Part shown: in pieces, positions 44,853 through 53,546 of the stretch
Numbering within the stretch: the first letter of the stretch is position 1
Layout of the letters: every line of letters begins with the position of its first letter
The notes under the pieces: generated by a model
Database searches by the model: none
What the model was told of the DNA's origin: nothing
What the model saw: the letters and a program-made list of their open reading frames with translations, nothing else
Assembly: GCF_000090795.2 (NCBI RefSeq)
Contig: NW_003546244.1
Span: 240,748 to 304,747, forward strand
Direction: 5' to 3'
Length of the DNA stretch: 64,000 bases
From: Amphimedon queenslandica
Taxonomy: Eukaryota; Porifera; Demospongiae; Haplosclerida; Niphatidae
Program-made: the position numbers and the translations under genes

Positions 44853-44888
44853 CACGTGCCACCCCCGGTTTTGTTAATTTTACACGTG
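44853..44888. promoter_or_regulatory. Two CACGTG E-boxes upstream of the MTCH gene
   Basis: CACGTG at 44853-44858 and 44883-44888, the latter 9 bp before the start codon. Confidence 0.4.
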
Positions 44889-44897
44889 TCACCAAAA

Positions 44898-46014
44898 ATG
44901 GCTGCCAATGAAGAAGCCCGTACAACTGGAAATTCTGCTTCACAAACCAATAGAGATGAGGATTTTACAAATTCTATCAATGTAGATCTATTCAACTCAG
45001 TCATGGGCAATCCTTTTGAGTGAGTCACAAGCTATTAGTTACTTATTTAAAAAATTATTCATTTCCAGTTATAACCCAGCAGCCAAGAAGAAGTCATTCC
45101 TGGATCATGCACTTGCTGCAGTGATTAGTGTACCTATTCATCATCCAATTCGTCTTATATCCAACCTCATTCAGTTTGGCTATGAGCCATATCCTCCCAC
45201 GAGGCACTATAGCTTCCTTGTCCGTCAGCACCTCTATTACTATCCTGGCGTCTTTGGTTATGCTCGTAATATCATTAAAGAGAGAGGGTGGAGGGCATTG
45301 TATCGTGGAGTGGGGCCAGCATTAGCGGAAGAAATAGTTTTGGGATTGGTTGGCGATGCTGTGAAGCCGTTGGTCTATTCAGTTGTTAGTTCTCTCCCTC
45401 TCTCTGAAGTTCCCGGGAACGACGACACCCCGGACACAATTGAAAACGTCCAGTCTACTCGTGCGACCATTGTTCGTGGTATAAAGGGATTCCTCTTGAT
45501 GTCAATCTCTGGTTGTGTCATAGAGGTTGCTGTTCGTCCTCTTCGTGTCATCACACTGAGGACAATAGCTCAGCACGTCGGGGAAGAGACTATATACAAT
45601 GGCTTCTTTGCAGCTGCAAAGGAGATTTATCGTAGTGAGGGCCTACGCGGTTTTTATAATGGGATTGTTCCGGCTCTTTTGCACCACGTGATGTCTGCAC
45701 TGGTGTATCAAGGAGTCTTCATTGCTATTGAAGAAATTGTCCATCTATTATCTGTAGGAGTTATAGGAGGGAGCTTGGTCATTTTGAAGGGACCCATTGC
45801 TTCTTATGTCACTCGTTCCTATACTTATCCATTCTCCCTCATCAGTAATATATCAGCTATCAATAGTACCTCACTTGCAGTTACTAAGTATGTCCCTTCT
45901 TTTGTTTCGTGGAGAGAAGGATGGAGGCTCTTACGCTCAACTGGAGACTTATATCGTGGTACTTCCATTTTGCTTCCTCGGTTTGCCCACAGTGATTCAA
46001 GAAACAAACTATGA
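44898..46014 (+). CDS. MTCH2: MTCH1/MTCH2-like mitochondrial outer-membrane carrier homologue
   Basis: Two exons (44898-45019, 45069-46014), 355 aa. N-terminal 40 residues polar (MAANEEARTTGNSASQTNRD). The carrier-like part includes HHPIRLISNLIQFGYEPYPP (human MTCH2 SQPLMYVKVLIQVGYEPLPP), LYYYPGVFGYARNIIKERGW, GLRGFYNGIVPALLHHVMSA (human GILGFFAGLVPRLLGDIL) and SYTYPFSLISNISAINSTSL (human MLTYPFVLVSNLMAVNNCGL). The canonical PX(D/E)XX(K/R) carrier signatures are degenerate, as in the family. Known role: MTCH proteins act as outer-membrane insertases and bind tBID. MTCH1 and MTCH2 are vertebrate duplicates, so the symbol is a choice. Confidence 0.92.
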
Positions 46015-46113
46015 TGAATGAAAGAAGTTGACATTATTCATTAAAAATTTAGTCATTTTTATTTGTAATTTGATTTTGCTAGAGCAAGTTTATGTTAATT
46101 AGCATTGTTGTTA

Positions 46114-47452
46114 ATGAGCCACACCCATTTATGGATTGTCAGCATGTTTCTTTCTCTGCTGTTGCTCTCTTTGCTTGGAGCAGTGACTGAAGCTTCTTGG
46201 ACGCAACAGTATGGTGATTGCAGCTCTACCAGTTACATACCTTTCAAAGGGACCATTGATACTGAATGGAGGTACCTCGGACCGCGAGCTTCTTTAGACA
46301 ACAGCAAACCTCACAGCCCTTCAGTGTCTATGACCAATGGTAACATTTACTTGGGTCTTCAGTCTCGACTACTTGCTATATCTTCAGAAGGAGCCGTTTT
46401 AAGGGAGTACGACGTACAGCAGAGAGATGCAGAGTACTACCTGGAGACTAGTAATGTTGTGTTCTCTGAGAAGCATCAGACTGTTGTAGTGATTGCTGCA
46501 GGTGATACCAGTGATCATGAAGGAGGCCAAGAGCTAACCCGCATATCAGCATTAGACCCATCATCAGGCAAGGTCTTGTGGTACAAAGGCGATATTAAAC
46601 TGATAGCGACTAACTGGCTAGTCCTGTCAGAAAAACAAGGCCTGATCTATGTCATAGGTCTTAAGGGTTTCTCAGCAATAGATATTAAAACTGGGTCTAT
46701 AGCTTGGACACAGCAAATGCCATGGTCTAATTTGATTTTGATGTCGCCAATATTCGCAAGAGTATCTGATGAGTTGGATCTGATGCTTTTACCAGTAGTA
46801 CCTGGAGTGAATGATGGTGTTTTGTATGCTGTAAACACTGCCAATGGAAAATTACTATGGAAACAGACTCTGGGATTTAGCTATGATGGAAGCTTTGTGA
46901 TTTCACCCACTAATGGAGTCATATACGGTTGCACGGGGCTCTTCTCTGATGTTTCTCATGGGAAGGATATCATAATATTGAATGCAAAAGATGGAAAAAT
47001 TCTGTATTCAGGAGCTGGACACTGCAGCGGTAATGATACACAGGTAATGACTCCATCAGTGGATAATGAAGGCAATGGCTACTACAGGTAAAACAATTAC
47101 TAAGTAACATTCTACTATGTATTTTTTTAATCTTATCTGTAGCTGTGGTAATCAGATCTTTTCAGTTAAATCTGGTGGAGAGCTTCGATGGGTATCTGCT
47201 TCATATGGGAGCGAGAGCCTTCCACCACACATTCCAGTATCCATAAGACCCGATGGGACATTGTTCTATGTCACCATCAACCAGACAAGCATACTAACCC
47301 TCTCTCATTTGGATGGGTCACTCATCAAGTCCTATACAGGTTCTCCTGGTGTTATGATAAGCCAGCCACCAATTCTTTTAGGAGACCAATACATGTACAT
47401 TGTTGGTTTAGCCCAAGAATCAACCGCTTACATATATCCAATGAAACAATAA
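46114..47452 (+). CDS. Secreted PQQ-type beta-propeller protein
   Basis: Exons 46114-47087 and 47143-47452, 427 aa. Signal peptide from the ATG at 46114 (MSHTHLWIVSMFLSLLLLSL) or from the Met at 46144. Repeated propeller blades: RISALDPSSGKVLWYKGD, GFSAIDIKTGSIAWTQQ, GVLYAVNTANGKLLWKQTL, IIILNAKDGKILYSGAG, IFSVKSGGELRWVSA. The A-x-D/N-x-x-T/D-G-x-x-x-W pattern is that of PQQ-like repeat families; no Trp-docking dehydrogenase residues are seen. Extracellular or lumenal; ligand unknown. Such proteins are commoner in bacteria than in vertebrates, but the gene has a spliceosomal intron and codon use like its neighbours. Starts 99 bp after the MTCH stop. Confidence 0.82.
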
Positions 47453-47581
47453 ATTATAATTAAAACAAAATTAATGCTGTTTTTGCTTCACATATGCTAT
47501 TATTGCACATGCAATTATGTCTTTTTATCATGTTTTTGCTGTAAATTTTTCGAATCTCGTTTGGATCTGAAATTATAATAA

Positions 47582-49802
47582 TTATGCTAGTTTAAAAATA
47601 GAGTATTTACGGTAGCTATACCTTTTGCATGATTGCTTCCATTTTTGCAGATAACTTGTTTTAAGCGATGGCATTTCCTCATTAACAAGTCCAGTATTCT
47701 GTGAAAAAATAATTTGTAGTATTTGTAAGTAAACATACAGTGTTCATGGTGGCTAAATGCTCAAACTTTCTACACAGCATAAGAACATATGTATCAGAAA
47801 ATGTAACAAAATTTGGGGTGATTCTGAGCCATTTTTTGGAGAAAATCATTGGCTCATTTTTTTTAAATGCTCATAACTCGAAAACTATTTGTCGGAAACA
47901 GCTCAAACTTTCTGCACAGCATAAGGATATCAATATGTATGAGAAAATGTAATAAAAATTTGGGGTGATTTTGGGGCCAATTTTTGAAAAAAAACCATGG
48001 ACTATAGCCTTGGGTATTTTTCAGAATTTTAGCGTTTTCTTAAAATGGCCGTAACTTGAAAAATTGAAGTCGAAATTACCTCAAACTTTCTACACAGCAT
48101 AAGGACATCAAAATGTATCAGAAAATGTAATAAAAATTTGGGGTGATCTTGGAGCCATTTTTTGGAAAAAAACCATGGACTATAGCCTTGGGTATTTTTT
48201 TAGAATTTTAGCATTTTTTTAAAAATGGCCGTAACTTGAAAAATTGAAGTCGGAATCACCTCAAACTTTCTACACAGCATAAGGACATCAATATGTATCA
48301 GAAAATACAATAAAAAATTGGGGTGATTTTGGAGCCATTTTTTGGAAAAAAACCATGGACTATAGCCTTGGGTATTTTTTTAGAATTTTAGCATTTTTTT
48401 AAAAATGGCCGTAACTTGAAAAATTGAAGTCGGAATCACCTCAAACTTTCTACACAGCATAAGGACATCAATATGTATCAGAAAATACAATAAAAAATTG
48501 GGGTGATTTTGGAGCCATTTTTTGGAAAAAAACCATGGGCTATAGCCTTGGGTAATTTTCAGAATTTTAGCATTTTCTTAAAATGGTCGTAACTTGAAAA
48601 ATTGAAGTCGGAATCACCTCAAACTTTCTACACAGCATAAGAACATCAATATGTATCAGAAAATGTAATTAAAATTTGGGGTGATTTTGGAGCCATTTTT
48701 TGGAAAAAACCATGGGTTATAACAGTACATGTTTCTTGTTGAATTAATGAACTTTTAAATATTCTAAAATTGATTTTGCCAATATCAGATGCAAACTACT
48801 TTGCATTGGGATTGCATTCTTGATGAGCACATCTTTTATTCACTAAAATATCTAAGACTCACCAAATTCTCGTCCATGACAGATATATCAATAACTGGCT
48901 TAGAGACTTGATACGATTTAAATTTCTTATTCAAAAAGTGATCTCTAAAAATCAAGACATGAAGCTAAATAGAGCAGGCAAGTAACAAAACCTGTTCTCA
49001 GTAGTCCTGCTGATAGGTGCCTAAATGATGAATAATACAATCATAGTACATACTTCCATAAAGCTTACAGGAAGTTGCTTTGCAGTTCCACCCATAACTT
49101 GTCCTAAAGGATCATTCTGCACCCAATCCCGGCACACAGAATATAACGACGGCTTCTTACCCAAACGGGATAAATTTAAATGGCGACCATATATGGAAAT
49201 AACTTCACTAGAGCTAAAAATAGATCACATGAAAAAAGCATTGTGATTGTGGAATTATATTTACCTTGTCTCCTTTTCATCATCACTAAATGCTGCTATA
49301 CAAAAATATATATAAATAATTAACATATTGTTTGACACACATACTATCCGATAGGCTATCTCTTTGAGCTCTTTTTCTTTTCCTTCTTTGCTTGTAGGCT
49401 CTCTTTCGTGGCGAAGAATATTCTAATCTGTTAACATAAAAATTACCACTTCAATTTTGAGCCGACAATATTCAAATATTTTATTAAAAGTTTGCCAATT
49501 TTTGCCGATGGTATTCTTGCCTGACCCATTACATAATTATACACTATATATAATTATCATTACTCACAGGTCTCTGGCAGCTTCTTCTACATCTTCATCG
49601 ACATCCAAGTGATCATCCTGTTTACTGCAAGAGAGACAAAATCATGAGCTGCCTCGCTGAAGACTTACTTGTCTTTCCTTTGCAATACTAAGTCTTCCAA
49701 CACGTCGCGGAGTTGTGTACGACCTATAGAGAGAGAGATGCAGGTCAGAGTCAACAAAAAAATAGTCAAAAATAGAGAACATTTACCACTTTGAACTTCC
49801 AT
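47582..49802 (-). CDS. LIN37: LIN37, subunit of the MuvB core of the DREAM complex
   Basis: About eight short exons. Start MEVQSG|RTQLRDVLEDLVLQ at 49802. Basic stretch RLEYSSPRKRAYKQRRKRKR. The diagnostic block ISIYGRHLNLSRLGKKPSLY then SVCRDWVQNDP aligns with human LIN37 [20 protein letters not shown] then PICRAWMRNSP. The last exon gives SLKTSYLQKWKQSCKRYSYR, comparable to human [20 protein letters not shown]. Known role: DREAM/MMB cell-cycle gene repression and activation. The large intron from 47699 to about 48860 is filled by satellite array 2. Divergent from the small gene at 49901. Confidence 0.85.
47753..48717 (+). repeat. Satellite array 2: 177-180-bp monomers in a LIN37 intron
   Basis: CCATGG(A/G) recurs at 47996, 48173, 48353, 48533 and 48710 (spacings 177, 180, 180, 177). 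It shares CTCAAACTTTCTACACAGCA with array 1 but has the variant CGTAACTTGAAAAATTGAAG. Monomers 48174-48353 and 48354-48533 are almost identical, showing recent duplication. Confidence 0.92.
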
Positions 49803-49880
49803 GATTCTAGCGTCACACCCTCTGGAGACCTCCCACCACCACCACCACTAGCACTGATGTACTAGATCTAACTACACGCA

Positions 49881-49900
49881 ATTATTTTCGCAGCGAAATA
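49881..49900. promoter_or_regulatory. E2F-like dyad at the LIN37 / 49901 divergent promoter
   Basis: ATTATTTTCGCAGCGAAATA contains TTTTCGC and GCGAAA in inverted orientation, resembling E2F/DREAM-type elements, directly before the plus-strand ATG and 79 bp upstream of the LIN37 start. Confidence 0.35.
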
Positions 49901-50323
49901 ATGTCGGCGAAGTATCGGGTTTTGCTATCATCTTGCCCTAGTTCAGAGTCCACTCCAAGCAATCATAGATCTTCTGAACCTATCGTTAGAGCATCATCTA
50001 ATCCCAGGGATGCTGAGATTATCTCTAAAGACTTCAAGAGGCACAGTTCCCTACCACATCAGTGCGGGAAACTTCATGGTTTCTTACAGAAATTATCCGA
50101 GAGGCGATCCTCATCAATCAGACGTCAAGCAAGACTGGAAAGTAAAGACAGAGTCCAATTCAAAGGAGGCCAAGCAATACTAAAGACCGGGAGATCACTA
50201 GATAGAGAGGAGAGTGTCGCTGAACTGGATGCTGAGAGTAACGACGAAATCAAGAAGTGGCAGGAGAAAAGAGTGAAGAAGAGAGCTTTATCTGATAATA
50301 GTTTGCTATCAAGAACACAATAA
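49901..50323 (+). CDS. Unrecognised single-exon 140-aa basic protein
   Basis: Reads MSAKYRVLLSSCPSSESTPS, later SKDFKRHSSLPHQCGKLHGF, LQKLSERRSSSIRRQARLES and a Glu/Lys helix DEIKKWQEKRVKKRALSDNS. No signal peptide or membrane helix. Serine-rich, probably disordered and phosphorylated at RxxS-type motifs (RRSSS, RALS). No family recognised. It starts 98 bp from the divergent LIN37 ATG, and no competing gene overlaps it, which supports it being real. Confidence 0.6.
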   Translation: MSAKYRVLLSSCPSSESTPSNHRSSEPIVRASSNPRDAEIISKDFKRHSSLPHQCGKLHGFLQKLSERRSSSIRRQARLESKDRVQFKGGQAILKTGRSLDREESVAELDAESNDEIKKWQEKRVKKRALSDNSLLSRTQ

Positions 50324-50714
50324 GACAGATGGCCACTCACTGCTAATAGCTACATCGAGCTACATAGTATCTTGCAGGACATGCTAACTTGACATTTCCA
50401 AAATCAAATAACAATATGTCTGTCACTTGTATCCAAACATCATTACATGCCATTACTATCAGATGCACACACAATAGCAAAACAATGTGTAAAGTTAATC
50501 TTTTATGACAAAAATGTATTTTAATGTTTCCTAATGTTTATTTTAAAATAGTTCTATGTACATATAATGCATAATGCATGTATAGTAGCAAAATCAACCA
50601 AAATATATGTTTCTTAATGAAACAGTACTATGATAATGAAGCTCAATCTTTTTATAACCAAACTATTATAGTAATGTTGACAGTATTGTTTACTTCTTGA
50701 GTCTTGAGTGATCC
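50324..50714. other. Convergent 3' region
   Basis: 391 bp between the 49901 gene and the zinc-finger gene; AT-rich, no gene or repeat seen beyond presumed 3' UTRs. Confidence 0.5.
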
Positions 50715-53169
50715 CTATTGTGTTCCCTGAATGTTATTAATTATGTCATCAGACTCATTCATAACAATATGAGTCACTAAATCATTCATTGCAGACAGGT
50801 CCCCCTCAGTGATGCTAAGTGTTGTTGAGAAAGTACTACTACCAATACTTGAAGCTTTCTCTTTGTGCTCCTCACTCTGGTAATGAGAATAAAGATCGTC
50901 TGGATCTTGGAAAATTTTATTACAAGTGTTGCAGGGAAAGACGTTTATGACTCTCCGATACTCTGGATGAGTCTTCATATGTTGACGATAAGCATAGAGT
51001 GAATCAAAACCCTCTGAACAGAATCGACAATTTAACTTTGCCTGACCATCGTGAACCTTCACATGGACCTGAAGATAAGCCAGCCTTGAGAATACTTTAC
51101 CACATATCTCACACTCAAAGCGATGGTTACATATCTTGTGCTGCTGGAGGTCATCATGCGAGAGACAGACCTTAAAGCACTCTGAGCAACGAGAGTCCTC
51201 ATTCTCAGGATGCTCCTTCTTCAAATGCTCCTTGAGTTCAGCAAGCAGAGAAAAAGACTCTTCACACTCTTGGCAGTGGTAAGGCTTGCTCTCCCCATGA
51301 ACCTTTAGGTGATTGAGGTACATTGATCTAGTGGCAAAGGATCTGTTGCAAGTCTCATGAGTACATGTGTACGGATGGACCGAGGCATGCACCGACTTAA
51401 TGTGACTCTCTAGGGAATCCTTACGAGTAAATGATTTACTGCAATAGCTACATGGAAGGCGTGGACGATTGGGATCATGAATCTCGAGGTGACGAGTGAG
51501 GCGATATGGCCTATCAAATGCCTTGTTGCACACGGAGCACTTGTACTCACGAAAAGCAGCCCCGGTCTCCGACACCTTAACAGTGGTAGTCACTTTCATA
51601 CCGTCCAAGTCTATCTCTGTAGTGGAAGGATTGAGCTCAACTTCCAAACGATCAAGATCATGAGAGTCCTGCTCGGAATTCTGCGAAGATGAGAGTATCA
51701 CGTGCTCTACCGGCTGCAGGCTTTGAGCAGTAATAAAACGAGAGGCTGGGGTGGCAACAGCAACAGAGGAAGTATGCTCAGAGTTTGATTGGGTACCAGC
51801 GATAATCATGTTACTGTTGTCCGCTGATGAAGAGGAAACACTCAAATCGAAATTGGACTCACCAACAAGCTCGCTACCCATACACGTAGCAATGTCGAGA
51901 GAAGAGGGTTGGGACGAGGGAGAGGAGGGGAGAGGGAGAGACGTGGTCGGGAGCTCCTCCATGTATTGCTCAAGATTGTTGACGTCAATAACTGGGGCAT
52001 GGTTCTCACGAAGATGACGCATCATGCAGCGACGATAAAAGAAATTAATTCCACAAAGCCGACAGACTAACGCGTTTAGTTTAGCACGTTTGCTCACACG
52101 ACGCTTGACCTGTTTAGCAGGAGAGATGGGAGTAGAATTTAGTATAGGAGTCAAGGACACTTTGGGAAACAACGCCGAACCAGAGGCTGCGGCAGATTCC
52201 CGACATTTCCGACAAAAATTTGGCATTTGACCTTGGTCTGTATTGGTACCAAATGTCTTTTGACAGCCACGACATGTGAACACAGCTACAGAACTATAGG
52301 ATCATAAAAAAATACTGATTAAAGGATCAATTTTAAATGTAATTTGAATAAAGTTGAATTTTATTATCTTGGGACAAAGCTATTGGCGGGAGGCCAATAC
52401 TCATAGTAGACATTATTCCAAAAATACCAAAATTACTGATACCATATATCGGGTTATCTTAGTGGGCATGGTTTGCCCCAATTTGTGGTTTTAATTTTTA
52501 TCATTGACAGTTTATATAGACTGTAAGGGATGGCACTTCAGTGATTTCAATTTCATGGTACGCCCTAGCACCCACTGTATAAAGCAGTTTTCACTTGCAT
52601 TTGAACAGTCTGCATTACTTAAAATCACACTTGTGCCTAATAATCCATGCACAGAAAGTCAACTCAAGACTCACGCAATGATCCAATGCAAGCTATACGT
52701 ACAATAATACTTACGATTTCTTAGTAGGAGGTTCAGTGTCTATTGAAATACCGTCCCCATTTCTTTTACCAAGAGCAAATCCAGATCCTTCGTCAAACAG
52801 GTTTCCATCAGAAGAAGGAGGAGGGTCAGGAGGCGTGGTCATTGACAAGGTACTATCCGAGAGAATGGGCAGAATACCAGCAGTCATGCTGGCGGTTTGC
52901 AGACTCTGCAGTCCTATCTCTCCAAGATATATCGTCTGTAACAGAGACGCACTGTCCGAGCGGATTGTCTGTATTTGGTGCAAGGCATTCTTTAGTCTCT
53001 CTGGGGCGGAGAGCATGGAGCTCATCACGTCAAGGTAGCTGGAGAGACGGTGGAGATTTGAGAGAATGCTCGTGGACTTATCCAGCGCCTCTCTCATAGA
53101 AGACGCGACTTGAACTTGTAACTTATCTTGAAGGCTAGCGGCATCCCCGCCTTCCCCAGCTGTGGCCAT
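50715..53169 (-). CDS. C2H2 zinc-finger transcription factor with an N-terminal helical domain
   Basis: Two exons: 52715-53169 (MATAGEGGDAASLQDKLQVQ) and 50715-52293, joined in phase 2 (KKS|SVAVFTCRGCQKT), about 677 aa. Exon 1 encodes helices (SMREALDKSTSILSNLHRLS, APERLKNALHQIQTIRSD). Exon 2 begins with a C4 knuckle (CRGC then CRKC), a basic segment, one isolated finger (CRLCGINFFYRRCMMRHLRE), a Ser-rich acidic region, then eight C2H2 fingers (YKCSVCNKAFDRPYRLTRHL and following) to about residue 640. Finger 5 is divergent (CSECFKVCLSHDDLQQHKIC). Likely nuclear DNA-binding protein; no clear orthologue. Taking the second exon alone would lose the N-terminal domain. Confidence 0.85.
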
Positions 53170-53546
53170 TTTGATGATAAATGATCTCTACAAAGACTTC
53201 TAAAAAATAGAAAGAAGAGTCGGTAATCATCATAGTAATGGAGATCATATTTATCCCGCCCGTACCTTTCTTGTAATGTTCCCCTAGGGTTGGTGAGAAT
53301 CTCTTCTCCCTCTCTTTCCCCCCGGCCCGTGATCGTGAGAACTGATTTCAAAACAAGTCGCACGTGATCCATTCTGTACACATCCGGATACACGCCGTGG
53401 ACTAGCAACAATATAATTTTAGATTTTAATTGTAATTTTTAATCATTATTTTTAATTAATTTTAATTAAAGTTTTCATGCCAAAAGAGGTTTGTAAAATT
53501 ATATATGATACTCGCACATTTCCCCCCCTTTTCTCAGATGCAGAAA
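53170..53546. promoter_or_regulatory. Bidirectional promoter between the zinc-finger gene and WDR82
   Basis: 377 bp. A CACGTG at 53361-53366. Part of it probably includes 5' UTR exons, since WDR82 coding begins just after an acceptor-like TTTTCTCAG. An open frame on the minus strand across it is not gene-like. Confidence 0.5.

Noticed and set aside
44612-45028. Minus frame coding for repeated MKPDVIMKPDV and plus frame RFHNHIRFHNHI.
   Set aside because: Translation of the 18-bp minisatellite (period divisible by three keeps both strands open); no gene structure.
46114-47452. Bacterial contamination as the source of the PQQ propeller.
   Set aside because: The gene has a GT-AG intron (47088-47142), a eukaryotic signal peptide and sits in contiguous animal sequence.
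53094-53411. Minus frame of 105 codons starting MLLVHGVYPDVYRMDH.
   Set aside because: Crosses the start of the zinc-finger gene and its promoter in another frame; composition not protein-like.
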